64,000 bases of DNA from DATEBA01 sp035288045 (GTDB lineage: Bacteria > Actinomycetota > UBA4738 > HRBIN12), in NCBI GenBank assembly GCA_035288045.1, contig DATEBA010000005.1, forward strand, positions 1 through 64,000. The letters are read 5' to 3'. Shown here one piece after another: positions 17,271-25,232 of this stretch (its first letter is position 1; the number at the start of each line of letters is the position of its first letter). Under the pieces are notes generated by a model. That model was given only the letters and a program-made list of their open reading frames with translations, was not told the origin of the DNA and did not search any database. Position numbers and translations under genes: made by a program.

Positions 17271-18785
17271 GTGCAGCGCCGAGCCCGACCCCCGTCGCGC
17301 CGCCGGGTCTACACCCGGCAGGAGGTAGCGCGCCGACGCGGGTTCGCCGGCTTTGCCCTCGTGATGCTCCTGGTCATCACCTGGCAGGTGTTCGCCCAGG
17401 GCGGCGACGGACCCGAGCGCGCGCACGGCGTGCCCGACGGCGAGGAGCAACCGACCGGGCAGCCAACCGGAACCGGCAACCCATCGCCGGGATCACCGTC
17501 GCCTGCCCTGCTTCCCGAGGAGATCCCGATCGAGCACGTGGTCTTCGTCGTGAAGGAGAACCGGACCTTCGATCACTACTTCGGCAAGTACCCCGGCGCG
17601 GAGGGGACGACCGAGGGCGGGACGCTCACTTGCACGGGTCAGGGCTGCAAGGACGGGGCTGTCATTCCCCTCGAGCCCGCTCCCGACCGCCAGCCTCACG
17701 ACATCACGCACGGATACGTGTCCGGTCTGTACTCGATCAACGGCGGCAAGATGAACGGGTTCAACGTGATCGGGGCGGGCCAGGACCTCTCCGGCTACGT
17801 CCAGCACGACCGTGACTCGATCCCGAACTACTGGGCCTACGCGGATCGCTTCGTCCTGGCCGACAACTTCTTCACCTCGATGTACGGGCCGACTTTCCCC
17901 GAGCACCTGTACACGGTCGCCGCGCAGTCGAACGGGGTCGTCGACAACAAGACGAACGCCGACACGCAGGGGAACTACTGCGACGACCCGTACGAGTACA
18001 CCGAGCGCTTCCCGTTCGAGGACATGAACAAGAAGGACATCGCGAAGGTGATGCGCTACGAGGAGAACATCACCGACGACTGGCCGAACATGATCTACAG
18101 GATCACTCCCTACTGGGAGCGCATCCGGACGTGCTTCGACATCCCGGTCCTTCCCGACCAGCTCGAGGAGAACGGGATCAGCTGGAAGTACTACGCGAAC
18201 GCCGACGTCTGGATGAACGGGCTCCAGGCCGTGAAGCACGTTCGCTTCGGGCCGATGTGGCAGAAGGTCGTACCGCCGGAGCGCTTCCTGAAGGATCTCA
18301 GGCGGGGTGAGCTCCCGCAGGTCTCCTGGCTGGTTCCGCCCGAGGGGATCAACGAGCATCCGGGTAACAAGACGAGCGTCTGCGCGGGCGAGAACTGGAC
18401 GGTCCAGCAGCTGAACGGCGTGATGAAGAGCGAGCACTGGCCGACGATCGCCGTCGTCGTCATCTGGGACGATTTCGGCGGCTTCTACGACCACGTTCCT
18501 CCGCCCCACTACGACGTCATGGGACTCGGTCCTCGAACGCCGGCGCTGATCATCTCGCCGTACGCGAGGCAGGGCGGCAACCGCGAGGGCGGCTACATCG
18601 ATTCGACCCTATACGAGTTCTCTTCGGTCCTTCGGTTCATCGAGCAGCTGCACGGCCTCGAGCCGATGACCGAGCGCGACGCGCAGGCCGACCCGCTCAC
18701 AGGTGCGTTCGATTTCACGCAGCCGCCGCGGCTGGACAAGCTCATCCTCGACTACCGCAACTGTCCCTACTACAACCCCGGCTAG
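17271..18785 (+). CDS. Phosphoesterase family (phospholipase C / acid phosphatase-like), exported
   Basis: A 504-residue protein with an N-terminal membrane segment (about residues 24-41), a Pro/Gly/Thr-rich linker, and a phosphoesterase domain of the bacterial phospholipase C/AcpA type. Visible motifs are VVFVVKENRTFDHYFGKYP (about 86-104), PNYWAYADRFVLADNFFTS and VVVIWDDFGGFYDHVPPP. Such enzymes hydrolyse phosphodiesters or phosphomonoesters of lipids or small molecules outside the cell membrane. The start is GTG at 17271 with no Shine-Dalgarno; TAGACT at 17256-17261 lies 9 bases upstream, suggesting a leaderless transcript. The last 22 bases are duplicated just downstream. Exact substrate unknown. 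Confidence 0.82.
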   Translation: MQRRARPPSRRRVYTRQEVARRRGFAGFALVMLLVITWQVFAQGGDGPERAHGVPDGEEQPTGQPTGTGNPSPGSPSPALLPEEIPIEHVVFVVKENRTFDHYFGKYPGAEGTTEGGTLTCTGQGCKDGAVIPLEPAPDRQPHDITHGYVSGLYSINGGKMNGFNVIGAGQDLSGYVQHDRDSIPNYWAYADRFVLADNFFTSMYGPTFPEHLYTVAAQSNGVVDNKTNADTQGNYCDDPYEYTERFPFEDMNKKDIAKVMRYEENITDDWPNMIYRITPYWERIRTCFDIPVLPDQLEENGISWKYYANADVWMNGLQAVKHVRFGPMWQKVVPPERFLKDLRRGELPQVSWLVPPEGINEHPGNKTSVCAGENWTVQQLNGVMKSEHWPTIAVVVIWDDFGGFYDHVPPPHYDVMGLGPRTPALIISPYARQGGNREGGYIDSTLYEFSSVLRFIEQLHGLEPMTERDAQADPLTGAFDFTQPPRLDKLILDYRNCPYYNPG

Positions 18786-18809
18786 GCCCCTACTACAACC
18801 CCGGCTAGG
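18765..18809 (+). repeat. 22-base tandem duplication spanning the phosphoesterase stop codon
   Basis: A 22-base unit covering the last codons, stop and one base (18765-18786) is repeated exactly at 18788-18809 with a single C between. The second copy is untranslated, since the first stop is intact. It looks like a recent slippage duplication or an assembly artefact. Confidence 0.9.
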
Positions 18810-18829
18810 CGACCGCCCCCGCCTGGTGG

Positions 18830-19510
18830 ATGATGGAGCCCATGCCGGCGAGCACGACGACGACGACCCGGGCGGTCAAGGCCGCCGAGACGAGGCTCCG
18901 AATCCTCGATTCCGCTCGCCGCGTACTGGCCGCGGAGGGCGTGGAGCGCTTCACCACCCGGCGGGTTGCCGAGCTGGCAAGGGTGTCCCACGGGATGGTG
19001 CACTACCACTTCAAGGACAAGCGAGACCTCATGCTCGCTCTCGTCGTCCACGCCCGGCGCGACTGGGTCGAGCCGCTGGAGGAGCTGGTCGACGGTCCGG
19101 GCACCGCGGAGGAACGGATGCGCGAGGTGATCGCCTGGATGGCACGACCGGCGACGACCGAGGTGATGCGCGTGCACTTCGCGCTCTACCAGTCCGGGAT
19201 GCGGGACGAGGTGGTCCGCAAACGTGTGGCGGCCGAGTACGCGCGGTGGCGGGATCCATTCGTCACGCTCTTCCGCGAGCTGGCGGACGAGCTCGGGATC
19301 GCCGGCCTAGATGCCCGAAGCCTCGGGGAGGCATTCGCAACCGCGGCCGACGGCCTCGTCCAGCAGCAGTCGTTCGACCCGTCGCTCGCGACGGACCGGA
19401 TCCTCACTCAGCTCTTCGAACGCCTGGTCCGGCCCGACGGGCTGGCCCAGCCGAGGAAGCGCCGGCAGGGCTCGAAGACGCCGCGCGGGCGACGCTGTTG
19501 CGCTACTTGA
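18830..19510 (+). CDS. TetR/AcrR-family transcriptional regulator
   Basis: A 226-residue regulator. The helix-turn-helix lies in residues about 22-68 (TRLRILDSARRVLAAEG...FTTRRVAELARVSHGMVHYHF), followed by a helical ligand-binding domain. Several ATGs (18830, 18833, 18842) could serve as the start; the Thr-rich N-terminus is not conserved in the family. The C-terminal 25 residues are Arg/Lys-rich and end in CCAT. A near-perfect palindrome overlaps the stop codon, upstream of the peptide ABC operon, so this protein plausibly represses that operon. The ligand is unknown. Confidence 0.85.
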   Translation: MMEPMPASTTTTTRAVKAAETRLRILDSARRVLAAEGVERFTTRRVAELARVSHGMVHYHFKDKRDLMLALVVHARRDWVEPLEELVDGPGTAEERMREVIAWMARPATTEVMRVHFALYQSGMRDEVVRKRVAAEYARWRDPFVTLFRELADELGIAGLDARSLGEAFATAADGLVQQQSFDPSLATDRILTQLFERLVRPDGLAQPRKRRQGSKTPRGRRCCAT

Positions 19511-19525
19511 CCAAGCGCTTGGTTA
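19508..19525. promoter_or_regulatory. TetR-type operator palindrome
   Basis: ACCAAGCGCTTGGT at 19510-19523 is a perfect 14-base palindrome. It extends to 18 bases (TGACCAAGCGCTTGGTTA) with one mismatched pair. It overlaps the regulator's stop codon and lies 166 bases before the peptide-binding-protein start. Motifs of the form CCAAG-N2-CTTGG are common targets of actinobacterial TetR proteins. Confidence 0.55.
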
Positions 19526-19639
19526 GGGACTAGAAGTACCCAGATCGGCGCCGGGGAGCGGGACCCCCCCGGGGGTGAGCGCGTGGGAACGGAACCCGCA
19601 ACCCGCGACCCCTGCCGCTCGCGTAGCAAGGAGAGGAAG

Positions 19640-19655
19640 CCGGCGCTCGCGCCGG
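19640..19655 (+). promoter_or_regulatory. Leader hairpin just before the ABC operon ribosome binding site
   Basis: CCGGCGC and GCGCCGG form a 7-base-pair stem with a 2-base gap. It ends 5 bases before the ribosome binding site GAGGGAGG (19661-19668). It could influence translation or mRNA stability of the binding-protein gene, or be a chance GC-rich palindrome. Confidence 0.35.
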
Positions 19656-19675
19656 TCCGAGAGGGAGGTACTTCG

Positions 19676-21334
19676 ATGCGCAGATGGATCAGGCTCGGAG
19701 CGGTGGCCGTCTCGGTGGCCCTTGTCGCGGCCGCGTGCACGAAGGAGACCGACGGGACCAACGGGACCGAGGGAGGAATGGTCGAGGGCGGGATCTACCG
19801 CCTCGGCTCTCCGTCCACCATCGACTCGCTGAACCCGTTCGTGGCGTTCGAGCAGGACGCCTACAACATGTTCATGCAGATCTACCCCTTCCTCGTCTAC
19901 TACGACGAGAACCTGGAGTTCACAGGCGACTTCGCCGACGGCTGGGAGCTGGCCCCCGACAACACGTCGATCACCTTCGCTACCCGGTCGGGCGGCGCAT
20001 GGTCCGACGGCGATCCTCTGACGGCCGATGACGTCGCCTATACGCTCAACCTGATCGTGCGTTTCCCAGGGCCGACCGGGCTCATGGCCGGGTACGCGAA
20101 GCACATCACCGGCGCCGAGGCGACCGACGAGAACACCGTCGTCGTCTCCTACGAGCAGCCCATCAACGAGGGTTGGGCTCTGTCGCAGCTTCTGCAGATC
20201 CCGATCCTTCCGGAGCACGTGTGGTCCCAGCACGAGGGCGACGACGGCAAGGACCTGAAGCGCTTCACGAACGCCGATCCGACCGTCTCCGGCGGAGCGT
20301 TCGTGCTCGACAACTACGAGAAGCGGGACATCGCTCAGTTCAGCGCGAACCCGGGTTTCTACGGCCCGGAGCCGCACATCGACGGCTACGGTCTCAAGTT
20401 CTACACGAACACCGACGCGATGATCTCGGCACTGCAGAACGGCGAGATCGACGCGGTGGAGACGCTGCCGGCCACCGCCTACGACGCGGTGAAGGCCAAC
20501 CCCGACTTGGTCGTGCTGGAGGGCGAGGGCCTGAACGAGGACGACTTCATCATCAACTCGAACAAGCCGCTCCACGAGGAGCTCCTGGACCCGGCGGTGC
20601 GAGACGCGTTCGCGCACGCGATCAACTACCAGGAGATGGTGGACACCGTGCTCGACGGGCACGGGAGCCCGGCGACGACCTTCGTGCCACCGGGGTCGGG
20701 CGAGTGGCACAACGCGAACCTGGAGCCGATCGCCTACGACATCGACGAGGCCAACCGGATCCTGGACGATGCCGGGTACGAGATGGGCCCGGACGGGGTG
20801 CGGATAGCTAACGGCCACCCGATGGAGTACGAGGTCCTCACTCCCAACGACGTCGTCGGCGCCGACCGGGAGTTCCAGATCATCCAGGGCGGCTTCGAGC
20901 AGATCGGGGTGAAGCTGTCCCAGAAGTCGCTCGACCCAGATGCTCTGTTCGTGGCGATCGCGGGCCCAACCTGGGTGGACTACGACGGCTTCGACCTCGC
21001 GATCTGGAACTGGTACATGTTGCAGGACCCCGACTTCGCCCTCTCCGTGCTCACCTGCGAGCAGTTCGGGTTCTGGAACGACACCGGCTACTGCAACGAG
21101 GAGTACGACGCGCTCTACGAGGAGCAGGGCGTGACGGTCGACCAGGCGGCGCGGCAGGAGATCGTCTACCGGATGCAGGAGATCGTCTACGAGGACAAGC
21201 CGTACATCATGCTCCAATACCGCGACATGCTCGAAGCCCACAGCGCCGAGTGGGAGGGCTTCGTCTTTACGCCGCTCGGTTCCTACAACAACCTGACGAA
21301 GCTCACGCTTCTGAACGTGCACCAGGTAGGGTAG
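19676..21334 (+). CDS. Peptide/nickel-type ABC transporter substrate-binding lipoprotein (family 5)
   Basis: A 552-residue lipoprotein. The signal peptide ends in a lipobox (VALVAAAC, Cys21), followed by the DppA/OppA-type fold: FQ-like N-terminal lobe, then ADDVAYTLNLI, ALSQLLQIPILPEHVW and VRDAFAHAINYQEMVD. It would be anchored outside the membrane, capturing oligopeptides or another solute for the importer encoded next. The ATG at 19676 is chosen because a GAGGGAGG site lies 7 bases upstream and it gives a proper signal peptide; an earlier in-frame extension has neither. It heads a five-gene operon (19676-25229). Confidence 0.92.
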   Translation: MRRWIRLGAVAVSVALVAAACTKETDGTNGTEGGMVEGGIYRLGSPSTIDSLNPFVAFEQDAYNMFMQIYPFLVYYDENLEFTGDFADGWELAPDNTSITFATRSGGAWSDGDPLTADDVAYTLNLIVRFPGPTGLMAGYAKHITGAEATDENTVVVSYEQPINEGWALSQLLQIPILPEHVWSQHEGDDGKDLKRFTNADPTVSGGAFVLDNYEKRDIAQFSANPGFYGPEPHIDGYGLKFYTNTDAMISALQNGEIDAVETLPATAYDAVKANPDLVVLEGEGLNEDDFIINSNKPLHEELLDPAVRDAFAHAINYQEMVDTVLDGHGSPATTFVPPGSGEWHNANLEPIAYDIDEANRILDDAGYEMGPDGVRIANGHPMEYEVLTPNDVVGADREFQIIQGGFEQIGVKLSQKSLDPDALFVAIAGPTWVDYDGFDLAIWNWYMLQDPDFALSVLTCEQFGFWNDTGYCNEEYDALYEEQGVTVDQAARQEIVYRMQEIVYEDKPYIMLQYRDMLEAHSAEWEGFVFTPLGSYNNLTKLTLLNVHQVG

Positions 21335-21368
21335 GCCCGAACCCAGGAGCGGGAGGTCCGGAGCCAGG

Positions 21369-22331
21369 GTGCGGGGGATCGACTACGTCGTCAAGCGGAC
21401 GGTCTTCGCGCTCGTTACGATCTTCGTCGCGGCCACGATCAACTTCGTGATCTTCCGGGCCGCCCCCGGGACCGCGGTCGCCAACATCGCCCGGGTCCCG
21501 GGGGCAACGCATCAGCTCCGCGAGGAGCTCACCCGCGACTTCGGTCTCGACAAGCCCAAGCTCGAGCAGTACTTCATCTACCTCGGGCAGCTCGCGCGCG
21601 GGAACCTCGGCGTGTCCTTTGCGTCCCAGACGCCCGTCACCACCGAGCTCGGACGCGCACTCGTGAACACGATCCCGATGGTCCTGCTCGGAACCCTGTT
21701 CGCGATCGGCTTCGGGACCCTCACCGGCGTGATCGCTGCGTACAGGCGGGGGACCTGGATCGATACGGGGAGCGTCTCCCTCGGGCTGTTCTTCTACTCG
21801 CTCCCGACGCAGTGGCTTGGACTCATGCTGCTGCTGATCTTCGCCGGGACGCTTCCCTCGGGGGGGCGGGTCGACCCGTTCCTGTTCGACCCCTCGCCGG
21901 TGGAGCACCTGCTGGACGTCGCCAGGCACATGATCCTGCCCTCGCTCACGCTCGGGCTCGTGCTCTACGGTGAGTACACGCTCGTGTCGCGCTCGGCGAT
22001 GCTGGAGACGCTGGGGGAGGACTACATCCTCACGGCGCGGGCGAAGGGGCTCCGCGACCGCCGGATCGTATGGGCGCACGCACTCCGGAACGCGCTGCTG
22101 CCGATCACCACCCTGATGGCGCTCTCCCTGGGGTACGTGGTCGCCGGCTCGATCCTCGTCGAGGAGGTCTTCTCATGGCCCGGGATCGGGCGGGCGATCG
22201 TCGACGCCGTCCGGGCGCGCGACTACCCCATGCTCCAGGGGACTTTCCTCGTCTTCACGCTCGCCGTCGTGCTAGCCAACTACGTCGCGGACCTCCTGTA
22301 CTTCCGGCTGGATCCGAGGATCAAGGAGTGA
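21369..22331 (+). CDS. Peptide-type ABC transporter permease, DppB/OppB family
   Basis: A 320-residue inner-membrane permease with six membrane segments, including the long first periplasmic loop typical of DppB/OppB. The BPD-transporter EAA loop is visible in YILTARAKGLRDRRIVWAHALRN (about residues 218-240). It forms the translocation pore with the next permease. The GTG start at 21369 follows the binding-protein stop by 34 bases. Its TGA stop overlaps the next gene's GTG. Confidence 0.93.
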   Translation: MRGIDYVVKRTVFALVTIFVAATINFVIFRAAPGTAVANIARVPGATHQLREELTRDFGLDKPKLEQYFIYLGQLARGNLGVSFASQTPVTTELGRALVNTIPMVLLGTLFAIGFGTLTGVIAAYRRGTWIDTGSVSLGLFFYSLPTQWLGLMLLLIFAGTLPSGGRVDPFLFDPSPVEHLLDVARHMILPSLTLGLVLYGEYTLVSRSAMLETLGEDYILTARAKGLRDRRIVWAHALRNALLPITTLMALSLGYVVAGSILVEEVFSWPGIGRAIVDAVRARDYPMLQGTFLVFTLAVVLANYVADLLYFRLDPRIKE

Positions 22332-23263
22332 GCACGCTCCTGGAGGAGCCCGGGGTCGTCGTCGGTGCGGTCGAGGAACGCCGTCGCACCGTCTGGTCGA
22401 TCCTCCGCGAGCGACCGGCGACCCTCGTGGGGCTCACCGTGCTCTCGGCCTTCGTGCTGATCGCGATCCTGGCGCCGGTCATAGCGCCGTCGCGTGTGCA
22501 TGAAAGGGTCGGCTCGACGTTCGACCCCCCGTCTCCGGGACATCCGCTCGGCCTCGACGACGGCGGGATCGACATCCTGTCGCTACTCATGCACGGCGCG
22601 CGAGCTTCTCTCTTGGTGGGTTTCGGCTCGACGGCGATCGCGATATTCCTAGGCTCGGTAGTCGGGATCGTCGCGGGGTACTTCGGCGGACGGACGGACA
22701 TGGTGGCGATGCGGGTGACCGACTATTTCCTCGTCATCCCCGACGTCCCCCTCATGATCGTGATCGCCGCGATCTGGGGACAGAGCCTGTGGCACATCAT
22801 CCTCATCATCGGGCTGCTTCTGTGGACCTGGACGGCCCGGGTGATCCGGGCGCAGGTGAAGAGCGTGCGCGAGCGCGTGTACGTGAAACGAGCCCGGGCT
22901 CTCGGCGCGGGTCACTTCCACACGATCCTTCGGCACGTGCTGCCGCAGATCGAGCCGCTGATCGTCGCGAACATCGTGCTCACGATCGCGGTCGCGATCT
23001 TCAACGAGACCGCCCTCGCGTACCTCGGCCTGTCCGATCCGAGCGTCATCTCGTGGGGGAAGATGATCAAGAACGCCACGGACGCCTCGGCCGTGTCGGC
23101 GGGCGCGTGGTGGGCGATCGTGCCGCCGGGTGTGTGCGTCGCGCTGGTCATCCTCTCCTGCACGCTGATCGGGCAGGCGCTCGAGGACGCCTTGAACCCG
23201 CGTCTTCGGGTGTCCTTCCTCGCGGCGCGCGGGTTCCGGATCCGCCGTCCGGAGCAGGGGTGA
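22328..23263 (+). CDS. Peptide-type ABC transporter permease, DppC/OppC family
   Basis: A 311-residue permease of the DppC/OppC type, with an N-terminal cytoplasmic stretch before the first membrane helix and the segment PPSPGHPLGLDDGGIDILS, equivalent to the family's P-x-x-x-H-x-x-G-T-D-x-x-G-R-D motif. The EAA loop reads YVKRARALGAGHFHTILRHVLP. The start is the GTG at 22328 overlapping the upstream stop (GTGA); an in-frame extension further upstream lies inside the other permease and was rejected. Confidence 0.92.
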   Translation: MSTLLEEPGVVVGAVEERRRTVWSILRERPATLVGLTVLSAFVLIAILAPVIAPSRVHERVGSTFDPPSPGHPLGLDDGGIDILSLLMHGARASLLVGFGSTAIAIFLGSVVGIVAGYFGGRTDMVAMRVTDYFLVIPDVPLMIVIAAIWGQSLWHIILIIGLLLWTWTARVIRAQVKSVRERVYVKRARALGAGHFHTILRHVLPQIEPLIVANIVLTIAVAIFNETALAYLGLSDPSVISWGKMIKNATDASAVSAGAWWAIVPPGVCVALVILSCTLIGQALEDALNPRLRVSFLAARGFRIRRPEQG

Positions 23264-24240
23264 GCGACCCGGTCCTTTCCGTCGCGGACCTGAACGTCTG
23301 GTTCGATCTGCCGCATGGCGGCACTCTCCACGCGGTTCGCGGGGTTAGCTTCTCGCTCGCGCCGGGAGAGCGTTTCGGACTCGTCGGGGAGTCAGGTTGC
23401 GGAAAGACGACCTCGATCCTTGCCCTGATGGGGTTGCTCCCGCCCAACGCAACGGTGTCGGGGACGATCTTGTTGGAGGGCAAGGATCTTCTGGTCGGAG
23501 GTGAATCCTCGATCCGGCCGCGCCGCTGGGTCGATGTCTCGATGATCTTTCAGGGTGCAATGAACGCTCTCAACCCCGTGAAGACCGTGGGCTCGCAGAT
23601 CGTCGAGCCTATGGAGTTGCACGAGATCGCCCAGGGCGCAGACGCGCGAACGCGCGCGGGCGAGCTGCTCGAGCTGGTCGGGATCCCCGCCGCTCGAGCC
23701 GACCGATATCCCCACGAGTTCTCCGGCGGGATGCGCCAGCGGGCGGCGATCGCGATGGCGCTCGCGTGCGAGCCGAAGGTGCTGCTGGCTGACGAGCCGA
23801 CGACCGCGCTGGACGTGATGGTCCAGGCGCAGATCCTCGATCTACTCGTGTCGCTAACGACCGAGCTCGGGCTGACGCTCGCGCTCGTGACCCACGACCT
23901 TCCCGTAGTCGCAGAGGTGTGCGAGCGGGGAGCCGTGATGTACGCGGGTGAGATCGTCGAGATGGGAACGGTCGACGCGCTGTACCACTCTCCACGCCAC
24001 CCCTACACGCGGCTGCTGTTCCGCGCGGTCCCGGATCTCCTCGGCGAGACCGAGGTGGTCTCGATCCCCGGGGTCCCGCCCCGCCTGGACCGGTCGCTAG
24101 AGGGCTGTCCCTTCCGGCCTCGGTGCGACCGAGCTTTCGAGCCGTGCGGAAGCGTCTGGCCGGAGCTTCGCGACGTCACCGGCGGTCACCTCGCGGCATG
24201 CCACCTGAACGACCCATCCTACGCGGAGGCGTCGTCGTGA
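23260..24240 (+). CDS. Peptide-type ABC transporter ATP-binding protein, DppD/OppD family
   Basis: A 326-residue ATPase. It has Walker A GESGCGKT (about residues 41-48), the ABC signature FSGGMRQRAAIA (about 154-165), Walker B KVLLADEPT and the switch histidine in VTHDLPVV. The C-terminal oligopeptide-transporter extension includes a Cys-containing segment, GCPFRPRCDRAFEPC, which binds an Fe-S cluster in DppD-type proteins. The GTG start overlaps the permease stop. It powers import together with the partner ATPase. Confidence 0.93.
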   Translation: MSDPVLSVADLNVWFDLPHGGTLHAVRGVSFSLAPGERFGLVGESGCGKTTSILALMGLLPPNATVSGTILLEGKDLLVGGESSIRPRRWVDVSMIFQGAMNALNPVKTVGSQIVEPMELHEIAQGADARTRAGELLELVGIPAARADRYPHEFSGGMRQRAAIAMALACEPKVLLADEPTTALDVMVQAQILDLLVSLTTELGLTLALVTHDLPVVAEVCERGAVMYAGEIVEMGTVDALYHSPRHPYTRLLFRAVPDLLGETEVVSIPGVPPRLDRSLEGCPFRPRCDRAFEPCGSVWPELRDVTGGHLAACHLNDPSYAEASS

Positions 24241-25229
24241 CGTCGCTCCTGGAGGTGGAGGACCTCGTGGTTCGCTACCTTGTGCCGCGCGGGATCGTCG
24301 GCACGCTCGCCCGTAGACCCAAGCGACGGGTGCACGCGGTCGAGGGTGTCTCGTTCTCCCTCGAGAGGGGCGAGATGCTCGCGCTCGTTGGGGAATCCGG
24401 CTGCGGCAAGACCACGACCGCGCACGCGATCCTAAGGTTGGTCGACGCTGAGGCGGGTTCGATCCGCCTGGACGGCGAGCAGATCTCGAGGCTCTCGCAC
24501 GGCGCGCTGCGACCGCTCCGGCGGAGGATGCAGATCATCTACCAGGACCCCTACGAGTCCCTGGACCCGCGCTTCCGGGTGTGGCGGACGGTCGAGGAGC
24601 CGCTCCTGATCCACGGGCTTGGCGGCTCTAAGGAGGACCGCCGGCTCCGCGTTGTCACCGCTCTCGAACGTGTAGGCCTCACACCGCCGGACCTTTTCCT
24701 CGACCGCTACCCTCACGAGCTCTCCGGCGGCCAGCGCCAGCGCGTCGCCATCGCGGCCGGGCTCGTGCTCGAGCCGGAGCTGCTTGTCGCCGACGAGCCC
24801 GTTTCGATGCTGGACGTCTCGGTTCGAGCCGGCGTGCTGGTGCTCCTGGACCGTCTCCGCGACGGCGGTCTCGGGGTTCTCATGATCACCCACGACCTGT
24901 CGACCGCCGCGCACTTCGCGGACCGCATCGCGGTCATGTACCTCGGGCGGATCGTCGAGGAAGGCCCGTCTCGAGAAGTCGTCACCAACCCCCAGCATCC
25001 GTACACGAAGGCGCTCATGTCGGTGGTCCCCAAGCCGGACCCCCGCGAGCGGAGCCGGGCTCAGATCCTTAGGGGAGAGACCCCGAACCCGATCGACGTG
25101 CCGCCGGGCTGCCGATTCCACCCTCGGTGCCCGGTGGCGCAGGACATCTGCTCCATGGAGGATCCCGCCCTCCGCGCCGCGAAACAGGCACGGTCCCCCG
25201 AGCACTTGGCGGCGTGCCTGTTCACCTGA
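24237..25229 (+). CDS. Peptide-type ABC transporter ATP-binding protein, DppF/OppF family
   Basis: A 330-residue ATPase, last gene of the importer operon. It has Walker A GESGCGKT, signature ELSGGQRQRVAIA, Walker B ELLVADEPV and switch region MITHDLS. The C-terminal extension carries GCRFHPRCPVAQDIC. The GTG at 24237 overlaps the upstream stop (GTGA); a longer frame extension lies wholly inside the previous gene and was rejected. The stop is 3 bases from the stop of the convergent kamA-like gene. Confidence 0.93.
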   Translation: MTSLLEVEDLVVRYLVPRGIVGTLARRPKRRVHAVEGVSFSLERGEMLALVGESGCGKTTTAHAILRLVDAEAGSIRLDGEQISRLSHGALRPLRRRMQIIYQDPYESLDPRFRVWRTVEEPLLIHGLGGSKEDRRLRVVTALERVGLTPPDLFLDRYPHELSGGQRQRVAIAAGLVLEPELLVADEPVSMLDVSVRAGVLVLLDRLRDGGLGVLMITHDLSTAAHFADRIAVMYLGRIVEEGPSREVVTNPQHPYTKALMSVVPKPDPRERSRAQILRGETPNPIDVPPGCRFHPRCPVAQDICSMEDPALRAAKQARSPEHLAACLFT

Positions 25230-25232
25230 GGC

